The translations under genes were made by a program, and so were the position numbers. A stretch of 64,000 nucleotides of DNA from Nephromyces sp. MM_2019 (Eukaryota > Apicomplexa > Aconoidasida > Nephromycida), in assembly GCA_015657535.1 (NCBI GenBank), contig JADHZB010000079.1, positions 22,441-86,440 on the forward strand, read 5' to 3'. This document shows positions 1-12,339 of the stretch, piece by piece. Position 1 is the first letter of the stretch. Every line of letters begins with the position of its first letter. Under the pieces are notes generated by a model. It did no database searches, was not told the DNA's origin, and was given only the letters and a program-made list of their open reading frames with translations.

Positions 1-1144
1 ATTTCCGAGTGGACTGTGAAATGATGTACAGAAGACTCTTATATAACTCTCTATCTTTGGAGTAGAATAGTCTTGTTTATTTTGAGACTGCGGCATGAAT
101 TGAGTGGGCTATTGGTGCGTAGTTTGCTGGTATGTAGTGCCATAAACTTCAAAAGTTGGCACCCAGGATTTTTTCCCCGGAAACAAGGAGTTCTTTGTTG
201 AAAAGATTAGCAGCGGTGTTTAAGTAAGCATATTTCTGATGATATTTCTTTTCGTGTTTTTCGGCCAAGAGTTTTTTTCCAAGAATATTGCTGATGAAGA
301 GTCAGAAAATCTTTTACATGCTGAAATATTCCACGTCAATACGGAATATTTTACATTCACATCGAAGCCTTTTATGATTTATGTGTGTATATAGCTTCTT
401 CGATTGAGGTTCATACTTTGGGCTGCCTCAGCCGAAAGAGCAGTTGTATTCACTTGCTATTTTCTGCCGTGAGATGTTGGTCCGGGTCACTTTTTTTACT
501 TTTTTGCTCTCTAAATCATTCTATAGCGCTTAATGTTGAAAAATTTTTTTTACAGACTTTGAAACAACTTATTTTTGGGAAGCGATTTTTCATCTACAAT
601 CAAGTAAGCTGAGACTCTTGTTACTTTTAAATGCTATAGTATCATGGTAGTGTCAGATTTTTTTTGAGGTTTTTTTCTCCAATTTTAGTGTATTATTGTG
701 TTCATCATGAAACACCTATTAAAAAGAGCTAAATCTACGTCTTGTCCTATAGAGCCAGATTCTCTTAAATCTGATAATACAGTCATTCTAAACCTGTTTT
801 GCAAGTGCATTATTACCCGTTTTTCTCTTAATATTTCGACTTTAATTGATTTCAAACTGTTTCGTTAGATCAGACCATTTAAAAATTTACAGTGAAAGAA
901 AATGTTAAAAATTTCAACGTGTGCTGAAGATATTGTATCGAAATGAGATGCTTCGAGTTATAATGCCTCTCTGGTATGAATCAACTACTTATGTAGTGAG
1001 AATATTCCCGAATTCTTAATGACGGAGTTAATTGCTATAGCAATTTTACTTTTTCGTGAATTTCTGCATTTATTTTCTCCCCCTATGCGAAATACTAGAT
1101 CTTAAATGAAATAAGTGATGCCCTTGAAACCATTTCTTGTCAGG
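1..1144. other. No gene seen; T-rich leader region upstream of TIM17
   Basis: No family-like reading frame on either strand. The plus strand is T-rich, as are the introns of the plus-strand genes here. A pyrimidine-rich splice-acceptor-like site ends at 1144, directly before the chosen TIM17 start codon. Part of this stretch could therefore be a 5' UTR intron. Confidence 0.4.
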
Positions 1145-1660
1145 ATGCCTGTGCAACGAAATCTTGCTCGCGAGCCTTGTCCAAATCGTATAGTTGATGA
1201 TATTGGTGGTGCTTTTGGAACTGGGTTTGTTGCCGGTACTATATGGCACTTCATCAGAGGAGCGAGAAACTCTCCCAGGGGGGAGATTTTTTCAGGGGCG
1301 CTCTACTCAGCAAAGATGCGAGCGCCTATTTTAGGTGGTAGTTTTGCTGTTTGGGGAGGCACATTCAGCTCGTTTGATTGTGCATTTCAATATTTCCGTG
1401 GGACTGATGATGCCTGGAATTCTATTGCCTCTGGCTTTTGCACTGGAGGTGTGTTAGCCATGAGAGGAGGCTTGAGGTCTGCGGCTTCGCATGCGCTGCT
1501 TGGGGGAGTACTTTTAGGTATTATCGAAGGTGTTACCACTATTTTAGCAAAAAGCGGAACTCCTACGCCTAGGCAACAATTTAAGCAACAAATGGAGTAT
1601 GAAAAGATGATGGGTAACCAAATGGCTGGTGCTGGAATGGGAGGTGGAGCCGTAGCATAG
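1145..1660 (+). CDS. TIM17: Mitochondrial inner-membrane translocase subunit Tim17
   Basis: Core channel subunit of the TIM23 complex, which moves presequence proteins across or into the mitochondrial inner membrane. The 171-residue frame opens with AREPCPNRIVDDIGGAFGTG, the family signature that starts Tim17, followed by RGARNSP, then RAPILGGSFAVWGG and DDAWNSIASG. All are landmarks of the Tim17/22/23 fold with its four glycine-packed membrane helices. The C-terminus is polar and Gly/Met-rich. Length is normal for Tim17. I chose the ATG at 1145 because it leaves a short natural N-terminus (MPVQRNL before AREPCP). An in-frame ATG at 1118 would add nine residues and lies upstream of an acceptor-like site. 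The coding part appears intronless, unlike its neighbours. Identity is based on motif recognition; start choice is inference. Confidence 0.93.
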   Translation: MPVQRNLAREPCPNRIVDDIGGAFGTGFVAGTIWHFIRGARNSPRGEIFSGALYSAKMRAPILGGSFAVWGGTFSSFDCAFQYFRGTDDAWNSIASGFCTGGVLAMRGGLRSAASHALLGGVLLGIIEGVTTILAKSGTPTPRQQFKQQMEYEKMMGNQMAGAGMGGGAVA

Positions 1661-4600
1661 GTAATTAAAATTGACCGTAAGTTGCAATTCTCATTGATTA
1701 GTACTTATAAGAATTTTGTAGCTTTACGCGTTGTTTGGACTCTATTGGCCTTTGATATACACCTAAAATTCTTATGCTCGAGGCTGCCATTCTGATTGCT
1801 TGAGACTTCAAAAGACAATCTTGCAGCTTTACGCCTTCTTAGGATTCTAGTTTATGCTTTATACACATAAAATTCTTGCTACTTCTTGGGGTGAATGCTA
1901 GATATTCAATTATTTCGGTATAAATATATAAGAAGCTGTTTGAACATATTCTTGATGTTGATCTAGTTTGCTTAATCTTTTGCTTTTTTGCAGGTGTCTT
2001 GTTTTATGCGAAATCATGTTCTCGATTTTGTAGACTCGTAACTAATGGTATCATTTATTAATTCTATCCCTTGTTTGAAGACAATAGGCTTATGCATTAT
2101 GTAAAGTCTTTTGCTTTGAAACATTGCGTTTTTGTTAGCTACTGTTATGCAGTACATCTATTCTTGTATCGTTTGCTTTTTCTCGGAAGATTTTTCACTA
2201 CGTTTGCTGTGTATCCCAGTAACTCTCTTTGGGGGTATCTATTGTTATACTATAATTACTACTTTGCTCCACATGGAAATCTGTGGGATATATGTCGCGC
2301 TCGCCACTTATTCTTCGGAAAGCGAAAAGACTTAAGCAGTAATTCGAATAAAACAAATTTGCGCGTATCGCTATTCTTTATTTTGTGCTAGCTACTTTTG
2401 AAATTTTGAACAAAAGTACTTCAAAAGTTTATTATGTCTCTATTCCGTATATGGCTACGACAGCACATTTATTGTTATTGTTTTCGTGGAGTCGTAGTTT
2501 TTGATGGTATTGCTTGAGGACTTGAATTTCGTCTTAACATTCGTGAACAAATTAAGTTTATTTAGATTTTACTTGCATGCGGGTTAGGTTCTCCCCTGTT
2601 GATATTGCTTTCTTGAATGCATATACAGTTACTGTTCACTAGTTTTGTACAGTTTGGTCTTGCTTAAAGACGATGAGGTGGTAATTGTTATAGCTATTTT
2701 AGTTGATTTAAGCACGCTTTTGAAGTAATTGAATGCATCCTATTGGTAGTAACTAGGTTACACTTATTTATCTTGCTGCTTCGCTGCTCTACAACACGGT
2801 GATATTAACCGGTATATGTTAGGGCATTATACCAGTAAAAAAATTTTTTTAATAGACTACTAATTCTGTTCGTATATTTGCCGCTAATGTGGCTGATGCG
2901 GTAATATTACTTTTGAGTTCATAATCTACGTGAGTTGTAGTGGGTAATTTTTTGTGCTAGAATAGTACGATAGATACCAAGATCTTGACTTCGAATGGAT
3001 ACTGCGAATCAAGGAGTTTTTTCAGGTCTAAGAATAGAGCTGACAAGGAATCTATTATATATATACATTTGGTGGTATACCGAGCTTTTTCTCACTAGAA
3101 AAGTTATAATAAAAACTGAAAGTATAAGGCGATTCTGCCACTTATTCTAAATGTGCATTTGCGCTTATACTGCTCAATATAATTCTGGTATTGATTTCCC
3201 AAAGTCCTACGGAAAATTTTCCCTGTAGATTGGCGGTTTCAGATAATGCCTATGAGGGAGCACTCATTATTTTCTTTACGGAATGTAGAAAGCCACTGCT
3301 TTATTTGCAAACCAACTGCGGTGTGATTGCTCATTGTTTGTAGGCATATAAGTAATCTTTGCTTTCTTACAGTAGGCAACGACTTTTTTGGCGTATAGCA
3401 GCTTTGAATAATTGGTTTTTACTTGACTGAAAATTTCTCCGCTTGTAAATATTTTTGAATGATTAGTTTGGGCTGCTCTACGCTTAATTCCTTCGAGAAG
3501 TATATGGAAAGTGAGTTTTTCATTTTTCTCGCCGCGTACAATATATCCAAACGCTAGTGAGACACTTATGCGTTGTGTGGGATATACCTAGAATGGGGGT
3601 CACTAATGATATGAAATAAATTTTTAAGCCCTTCTGTGCGATTAAAGGAAATGGATAACAATACATAGGCTGTTATGTGCCCTGCAAGTGATTTCTCTTC
3701 CATGAAGTGCTGCTGCTTCGATTATGGTCATTTACGGCATTTTTTTGAGTATTACACCGCATTCGCTGGAGCATAAGCTGTGATATAATTTAAAGCAGCG
3801 GAAAGCTATACTTAACCCTTTTCTGATATAATCTATGATGAGAATATCGTATTTTCCTTGAAGCTTGCCAAAACAATGGCTGACCTTGGAGCAAAGCATT
3901 GTGCACATCCTGGGGTTTGTGCATTGCGGCATGGGAGATGTGCTGATAATAAAGACTATTTAACTCAGCTGCTATGTAACTGATTTTCTAAAGTCTGACT
4001 TACCGTGTCAGTGCGGAGGTCAGGTTTCGAGTTCGTCAACATTCTATCTGAGGGTATGTTGTAGTTAGACTCTGCGGTGTGATAAAATTCATGCGTTCAT
4101 GATTACTGAGTGGTATGCTTCTAGGAGCCCCTGCGGCACACGATGAAACTGATTTTTCATGGGGGCTGCATTGATCGCATCGGAACTGAAGACTCCAGGG
4201 GGATATATGAATTGAATATGCCTCCCTAGGACGGCTTAATCATGGCGGCTATCAATTAAAACTATTTAAAGCATTGATTTTTTTAGCTGGGAAGATGAAG
4301 GATTTCACCGCAATAAAATCTCGAAAATTATGCTATTCTCAGTAGGAACAAACTAAAGCCTTAGTTTTGCTGCTATATTATCGGCTACATACGATTACAT
4401 AACACCGTGAATGAAAGATCGAAAGTGCGCGTGTAGTGATAATGTTGTATATTGGTGGCTCCAGAGGTAAACGGTTCGTTCAACTTGTAAATAAACTATT
4501 TGGCAGGGTGTTCATTGAATACGGAGAGGGCTATTAGCATATAGCGGTTATACAAATAGCATTCGTCTAGCAGCTGATAAATAGCCTTTTTAGTTAAACA

Positions 4601-5304
4601 TACATACCCCATCAACAAAAAACTTGGCCTCTGTTTGGTCTATTTGTTATTCTGGGAATCTGGTAAGAATGCTCTAGTAAAAATGACTTTGAATGACCCT
4701 ATTATTCTCGCCCCTCCTTGATTGAGATATCACTTTCCTTCTTCAACACGAATGTGGGATGCTTTCTTCGCGCGTGGTATGCCCTAAAAAAAGTCCTCCC
4801 TAGCTGAAAAGGTTGTTTATTCCTTCCATGAAGTAATTGCAAAGCTTTGAACTGTGAAATTCAGTAGATGCACTTGACTGCCGTAGTGGCGTGATATATT
4901 GGGGTGCAATATGATACGGGGGGCATTTCAAGGGTGTTGTCCAGAACATTCGCTAATTCACCAAGTCATGAAGTTCTTATTCTATTTTGCTGAATTTTTG
5001 CGTTGTGATAATCTACAAGAATTCCTTTATATCTAGTAAGGCTCTCGTGTAACTTTCGTAGGTTAGCTGCCTTGAGCATGAAAAAATAAGCTAGACGTGC
5101 AAATAATGCAGCGTGTGTCTAATTTCTTGAGTTGACTAGTTGTTTTGTTTACTAATGGTACTGAAGCCTTAATAGTCCCCTGGCTTATGGGCTTACATCA
5201 ACGCAATCTATATCTTTTTCTACGGAATTTTGTTTAGAAACTTTGAGGATGCATGTGCCAATGGACTTGAGACACTAGAGCCTACCTTTGGGCTAGTGCT
5301 ATGT
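1661..5304. other. Intergenic stretch with no supported gene
   Basis: A 3.6-kb T-rich region with short, unconvincing frames on both strands. The only exon-like item is a 35-codon frame at 4125-4229 (plus), opening right after an acceptor-like TTCTAG and ending in TAG. It resembles no family I know. I see no RNA gene or repeat. Confidence 0.4.
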
Positions 5305-8300
5305 ATGTCCCACATTGTCTCCTCAATCCGCTGGGAAGCAATTCATGGGGAGCAAGTTGCTGCAAGATTACTTTCTAGTTGTACTTCTCTGAAGCACATG
5401 ATACGAACCTTGTCAGGAATTACTACTGCTTCACCAGGGAAATTTTGCGGTATAAATAGGATCATCTTCAAGCTATGCAGTTGCTTTGCCTTAACCAGGT
5501 TAGTTCTGGTCGAATACCACAGGATCATCGCATGAAGCCCCCTTGCAACTCCTTTGCATTAACGAGAACAGTTTTGATGGAATATGATTCATTCTGTTAT
5601 ATTCCGAATATCTCCTAAGGCTGTGTTCCCCTTAGTTACATCAAATACCTTGGGGATGAAGCCCGCATTCCCATTATTTTTTGGAAAAATTTCAATAATA
5701 TCACGAAAGGGTCATCAGTGACTGAGAATGCAGCGAATGCTCCACTGTTTTTCACCATGACAGCTCTCGTCATAGATGATACTGGTCTGGACTTCTGGAA
5801 CCGCTACTGCACGCAATTTGAATTTTACCATCCGATTTTCAAGCAGCTATTACATCCCGGTAACATTTCCTTGAGAAGCTCTCTTTTCTCACACTTATTG
5901 TGTAGCAGCTCCCATCAATATTCCCTGTCTGGATCACAATTGGATTTAAGTGTCACACATTCTTTATTGTTTTATACTTCACATCTCATCGGATAACTTT
6001 GCCCTGCTGTATGTACACTCATAAATGTTTGTTTTTATTTGTTTCCACAAATTAGCACGATTTTTGGAAAGTGCACTTTTCCGCTGACTTGGTATTTTTA
6101 TTACTCCTCTGACTTGCTTAAATAACGTTTTCAATGCATTAATTATACGCGATGTTACGTCCTTCGTATTGCTCGCTAGCTTCTGTGATATAACTACTGT
6201 CCAGGTTCGAATAGGATCCGTAATGGAGACATGATTTGTATCGCTGGAAGGAGTGGTTCCGGTAAAACGTTATTACTGCAGGTACTAACTGCGGCTAGTA
6301 ACTTTGTGCTGCAAAATATGAAGTTATTTACCGTTAATATAAAGCTCCATGCTCTGCTTCGGTCATTGGACCCGCTTTGGATTCAGAATATGATGGTGTC
6401 ACTCACGAATATGTACATTGTATGGACAGCAGTTCTAATAGCGTAGTTTCCATTTATTTGAAGTGATTTTTCATATTATTCTATGCAAAAACTTCACTTT
6501 ATGATGCTGCTAGTATGTGCTTATATGTTTGAAGGGTCACTTGTATTTTCCGGCTTTTATATCTCTACTTGTAGCTTAATTTTTAGGCATTCAAAATGAA
6601 GTAGCTTAATGCTGTGTTATTTATATGTTCTCAAATAAATTTGTGCACACATTACCTCCCTGCCTGTGTTTGAAGATTATTTCTTGGTCTAAAAATTCTT
6701 TCAGCACTTATTAGTAGAGATAATAACCCCTGTAGAGTTTGGTGGTCTGGGTGCCGGTGTGGTTTACCTCGACGCGGACTCTTCCCTTGATTTTCATCGA
6801 TTTTTGAAGCTTCTTGACGTCTTTGGATCGCAGGTTAATTTTGTGTACCGGGTTTATGCAGGAAAAACATTTCGCACAAAAAAGCTGCGATTGCTGTAAG
6901 TGGGTTATTTTTTGCTGTTGTTTAGACTGTTTTAGCATCTTTTGTTTATAATCTTTTTGTACTGAGTGCTTCTTGAAAGGTTCGAGGAGGAAAGCAGTAC
7001 GCACGAACTAGAACGTAAGAAAGATGCAAATATCCCCCTAATTGTTCCAAATACGCACACACCCACATATAACCACACACACGCACCCTAGCATACACAT
7101 ATGCCTAGCTTTTTATTAGCTAGCTGATTGCATGCTTTTCTTAAGTTATTCAAGAGAATTATTTAAAGAGTCCAGTAATATTACCTTCAAGGAATTTAAG
7201 GTTCGCGGAGTATTTCGTAGCGAAGAACACATGCTTTTTCTGGCACTTCTTCCTTTTAATAGTTTCAGAGGTGGTTTTCTAGCATTTTTGAGGCGCACAA
7301 TATTTTTGCCATAATACATGTTTTTGCAGTGGATTATCTTCAAAATAATTTCCTCTTGAGTTACGAGTTATTTACCGAAAGTATGCATGTGTTCTGTCCT
7401 TTATACTATGGAAACACATTGTGCTGCATCTTTTTTTAATTCAACCGTTGTATTTGATTATCTTTTGGCCATTTATTAGATGTTAAAATAAATACTAAAT
7501 TAGAACTGCTATGTATACTAGCATTCAGGACTAGATGAAACGGTGCTCCCTTGTGCCCCCACGGCCAAGAAACTACGAAGACTGGCTCTAAGGTTCAGAC
7601 ATTGTATATCTTTTTTTTCAGAGAATAATTCGCGTTAATGTACTTTTTTTAGGGCTTATTCTTTGATTTTTTATATTATATATTTTTCAATCACATTGCA
7701 CCTTGCACACACACTCTTTGCACTGCTGGTTAAATAGTCTCTACGGCCGTCACTGCAAAAGAATATTTGTCGTTCTAAAGGATTTTTTTGAGAATTTCGC
7801 GCTATTTAACGCTTAATTGAGAATCACTTGTACTGATGCCTAAATCAAAAATCTAGGCATACAAAAGCTATTATAGTAGCGAAGCTCACCTGATATAGAC
7901 TCTAGCAAAAATTTACACACGGTTTATTCCTTCAGAAATTTTTTTTATCAGACCTTGGACACTCCACAACGACTAGAAAATGTAATATCACATTTGCCGA
8001 AATTGCTCAAAACTAATTCAAAAATCCGGTTTATCTTGCTTGATTCCCTTACTGGATGTCCAACTCGGCTACAATTAGGTACCAGCAAGTGGGTATTTTA
8101 CATCAACTTTAAAGCTTTTGCTGTATTTGCTTGCAGAAGTTTTAAAGTACTTTTTCTCTGGCTCCAATATATGCCTGCATGACACATTTCCTATATGTTA
8201 TATTAAAAATTTTAACCATACTAATCTTTCGACTATTTCCTGGATAAAGGCTTTCTTTGATGAATATTATCATTTAAAGGCTATTTTACATCCAGCTTCC

Positions 8301-8333
8301 TTCATTCTGGAAATACACAAACATAAGACTTAA
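5305..8333 (+). CDS. XRCC2-like RAD51 paralogue (multi-exon)
   Basis: RecA-fold ATPase of the RAD51 paralogue group, expected to act in homologous recombination. Exons inferred with matching phases: 5305-5449, 6205-6281, 6705-6895, 7146-7200 (or 7209), 7952-8078, and tentatively 8137-8333 ending in TAA. The first exon has a helical stretch (HGEQVAARLL) like the XRCC2 N-terminus. The second carries the Walker A motif GRSGSGKT after RNGDMICIA. The third continues with GGLGAGVVYLDAD and LDFHRFLKLL, matching XRCC2's FIDTD..FD.LRL region. The fifth has the Walker B-like strand IRFILLDSLTG. Donors after 6895 (GTAAGT) and 6281 are good. The 7200/7209 donor and the whole last exon are weak. The frame 5634-5859 inside intron 1 is unexplained. 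It could be another RAD51 paralogue, but XRCC2 fits best by order and spacing. Confidence 0.75.
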
Positions 8334-9985
8334 TTATCATTGATATGTTTCTTAGAAGCCTCTTGTTAAGTGCAATAACTTTCATTGTTCTTAACGTATT
8401 TTACCTTTGATTTATATGTTGTGGTTTCGTCTACTTGTACTCATCTGCACTATAAATCGAGCTTTAGTGTTAGTTGTACACTCGTCTTTGTACTTAGTTT
8501 GTGTAAAGTCTAGATTGTGTATTCATCCAGCTTATGACGCAGTTCCCAGCAAATGAGTCCTTTGTAGACTGGAATTAAAAAAATGTTCTTTAGACTCAGA
8601 AAAATTTTACTTTGAGGCAGAAACTTTGAACCTTCAACGAGCGTAAATGTTTTCGCAGGAAGAAAGTATTATGTATCTAAATTTGCTTTAAATTCTCGGT
8701 ATTTGTGGTCATCAATTTCAAGTTACGTGCTGCTAGATGAAAATGTATCACTGTTTTTTTCTTACGAAAAATTCACGAGAATCCAATGAATTGCAGCGCA
8801 TATTCCAGGACATTTGACCAAAGTTGGGCCTTTTCTGTAATTTCCTTGCTTTTTAGCTTCTTCAATACTAGCCGAATCTTGTTTACAGTAGAATATTGAT
8901 ATTTGTAGCACTATTTGGGGATACATTCCTGCATGCTCTATAATGGCTGTTTAATCATTCGTTTCTTAAAGATGAGGGCTCACACTCATCATATCATGCC
9001 TTCACGTACGAAGCACAGCGACAACTAGAACTTCGCAAAAATCCATAGTAGAATCTTCCTTCAGTGCAAAGATGTATTCAAGCGTATTACTTAGTCTTGT
9101 ATACAGCAGCGGTATAGTAGCTGAACATGTGTGAAGGTGCGGCATAATCGTTCTTCGATTAGTTACACTAAGCTTTACGAGAACAGTATCTTTTTTAGCT
9201 CTTTTTTAAGTATCCAATTTTATAGTTTGTTGCCACACTGGTGCTTTCGGTTATTTCAAAAAACACGGATATTATTAAGATAGCTATGATCTCTAGGCGA
9301 AATGTATTTTCACAGCATCAAGCTCTTGTATTTGCGGTTTTTTTTCTTTATTTTAGCTGCGTGATCGGCTGTTTTCGTGATTCTACTTTAAATTTCACCA
9401 TTTTCTTGGCCTCCAGTGAGTTTTTTTGCAAAGTACTATGCACTGGATTTGTCTTTTTCACGCATGTTTGCTTCTGCTGTAAAGGCATGCTGAATTATAT
9501 TCTAACCAGCTACACTTTTTTTGTCCATTCTCTCTTATTTAGTTACTGAGTTTTCGTTTTAAAAGGAGACATTATGGTCAGAAATTGGATTGCTTTGTGA
9601 AATTGTATCCCGCCGAAGTGTAGCCAAGAATTAGATTTTTTTTTTGGGAACAGTACCTTCATTGTACGACTCTAGTCGGCGTGTTTTCATTTTGGAGCAA
9701 TTTTGGCGCTACTATAGGGTAGGCTATAGTGCTAGCTGCGTATTTTTTTCGCTCTCCAATAAATTGAAAGAGCAGCAATTTAGCAGCCTTTAGTTGTAAA
9801 GCGCGCTTAAAAGGTATATGGGCTAATAAAAAAGTAATTTTCATTGAAAATTGTGTTCAAAGTGCTGTTTTATAGTTCAAGAAAAAATTTATGGAGAAAG
9901 TAACTCCGCTTCATTGAATATTTTCTTTCAAAATAGAGTAACAACATTCTTTTACCATCATGCTCTGCCTTTCGGGTTCTTTTAG
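8334..9985. other. Unassigned stretch, probably upstream exons/introns of the next gene
   Basis: T-rich plus strand, as in introns of plus-strand genes. The next gene's first visible exon starts mid-codon at 9986, so at least one upstream exon should lie here. The open stretch near 9232-9340 is a candidate, but I cannot phase it. Confidence 0.35.
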
Positions 9986-12339
9986 GGGTACAAAGCTCAT
10001 TTCCAGATGATTTAGGTGGCACCTATAATACCAATACGCATCTGCGCAATATATCAGTGACCGAGATTTTCAAGAAGATCCAGTTACTACAGTTTGAATT
10101 TAATGAAATTTTAGTATATACAAAGAAAATAGAAGAGGTCGGAGATTCTTATAGGAGCGATAAATCCTATAAACTTAATGCTACTCTACCCTTTATTTTC
10201 GTTGAAAGATTTTTTCAGCCTGCAAGACAGTCCCCGCGAAGTGAGAAGCATGAAAATGCAAACCCTTTGGAAGCATCAAGTAAAATATCATGGAAGACAT
10301 TGTTCTTTCGAGTAGCAAAACTAATTTTTACCTTTATGATGGTATAAATTTTTTTTACCAAAATGCCTAAAATTTGTTAATCTTCCTGTAGGAGTGGCAG
10401 TCATAGCTGGGATAGATAGAGAATATTGGACCTTATAAGAGCAGTAATCAATATAACAGAAGTTGCAACAATTACTCTTATAATATACCATTTTGAAGGA
10501 AAATTAGACAAGGCTAAATACTATAGTAAACAAGAAGATCATATTACCAATACCGCTATTCAGATTCAAATTGTTTAAGGCAATGAAAGATATTGTACCA
10601 ATGTTTGGACACATACCTTTTGTGCCCCTTGAAGCCGCGGCTTAGCAAATATATTAGCACTCCAATATCTCACCAATTTTATATTTTTCAAGTTTTACTA
10701 GTTGCATTAAATGAAAGCGCGGCCTACTTTCATGGAGATAAGCATTAAAAATCGGAAATAAGTAGGCCATAAATTTTATTTCTTTTCTTTTTCAGATTCG
10801 CCCAATAGTTTTTCTTTTGTTGAAACTGGCCATCCCACTATGAAAATGAGAAACTTGGGAATGGAGCTAAAAATGGAAGGCTTGGTTGATCACTCATTTG
10901 TTGTTCCTAAAAGGGCTATTGATGAACTAAGCAGCAATGCCTCGACACGCCCTAATACCCAAATCAAAGATAATTTGGATCGCCGTATTTATAAACTATT
11001 CCTAAGCAAAACGGTTCAGCCGATGACTCAGCAGGTGCATAAAATGGAAAAAGCACTGAGTGGCTTTGGAACTCCTCTTTTACTTCCAACATATATTTCC
11101 TGCATCGTTGGTAGTCCTCTTACAACAGGGAAGGATGCAACCCTGTGTAAAGGTAAGAATTTCAGCTGAAACAATTTACCATGCACTTCAAAAGTCTCGC
11201 TTCGCGGCCTAAATCCAAGGCTATAGTTACTTTTTACTTTTATGCTATTGATGATACCTAAATGAGACCACATTCACCAAGAAAATCTTGGTCAAGCTTC
11301 TCAGTCGAAAATTTCCGCTAGAGCTAAGGCAGTATTTTAATATTAAAATGAGGCATTTTAATATTATGAACGGGTATTCCCCCATTGGCGCTGTGCATGG
11401 TTAGCTCTTTGCTTGTCTAAGGAACTGGTGATGTGAGGTGGATGGTGAACATTAAGAGCGCAATGGGAATAGAAAGCAGAGTAGATTTAAGGTTGAATCT
11501 CATACATCCTGCTAGTTTTCTGCCGGAGAAATTTTGCTTTTTTGAGGCGCATATCCCCTGCGGCCAAAGTACTTATGTTTTACCAAGTTATCGCCGCAAG
11601 ATTCGATGAACAGCAAGCTTTGAATTTCAAGATTGAATGATGCTAGTACTGATAGGCATATAGCCAACTAATGAGGGCTTTATAATATTTATTAAAAGCT
11701 TATCTGTCAATTTCAGTGAAATATCCTTAAATACGGATTTTTCACGAATCTGGGTATGAAGTAACAATTTTCACTCATCATAAAGTTATGCATGAAAATG
11801 CGACTCGTGGGTTCTTTTTTTTTCCTGCTTCAATGTACCCACATTCGCTGCTTTTCCTGCATAAGAAAATTTCACGAGGATTTTGGTTTGTAGTAGAAGC
11901 CAAATTTCCTGTTGTTTCCCTTCAATCTTTGCAGCAAACGCACATGACGCTGTAAGTGTTAGTAGTTCAAGAATTGGTCATACGGCTAAAGTGAGCTTCT
12001 TCTCGATTCTCGGTGGTTTCTTGATTCCAATCAAAGCTCACTACCATGAAATGTCCTGATGCAAAGGCTCCCAGTTAAAAAATACCAGCAAATCAATCTT
12101 TCCAAAGTGAAAGAATGAGGCAAATTTCCCGGCGAGGTTTTTCCTGAATGCAGCTGCATATTTTTGCACGTTCTGGAGAATTTATTCACTCAAAGCCTGG
12201 AACTGGATTGCTGCTTGCGCATTCCGTGATGCTAGCGAGGAGGCTGAATCCAAAAATTCCGTTCACCATATCTCCCATGATTGCCAATTATATGCTGCTT
12301 GATTCTCAATGTCAAAAACGCCATGAATTAAGATTATAA
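9986..12339 (+). CDS. Unrecognised protein, 3' four exons including a 17-nt microexon (5' end missing)
   Basis: I do not recognise the product. Exons, each phase-compatible with the next: 9986-10240, 10796-11152, 11935-11951 and 12154-12339 (TAA). The 10796 exon has a clean acceptor (CTTTTTCAG) and donor (AAAG/GTAAGA). The microexon is bounded by CTTTGCAG and GTAAGTG. The protein is soluble-looking with no obvious membrane helix. The first exon has an amphipathic stretch (SVTEIFKKIQLLQFEFNEIL). The second contains DNLDRRIYKLFLSK and KMEKALSGF. The last contains EFIHSKPGTG and MLARRLNPKIPF. The start codon and N-terminus are not located. It is unlikely to be part of the XRCC2-like gene, which appears to end at 8333, but a single larger gene cannot be excluded. 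Confidence 0.55.
11935..11951 (+). other. 17-nt microexon
   Basis: The sequence between an acceptor CTTTGCAG and a canonical donor GTAAGTG is 17 nt and adds five codons plus a split codon. It restores phase between the exon ending at 11152 (one base over) and the exon starting at 12154 (phase 0). Without it, those two exons would not join in frame. Confidence 0.5.

Noticed and set aside
6201..6216. tRNA B-box-like GGTTCGAAT
   Set aside because: No cloverleaf around it; it is the start of the Walker A exon.
6205..6281. ABC-transporter nucleotide-binding domain from the GRSGSGKT motif
   Set aside because: The following exons read as a RAD51-type core (YLDAD, ILLDSLTG), with no ABC signature LSGGQ.
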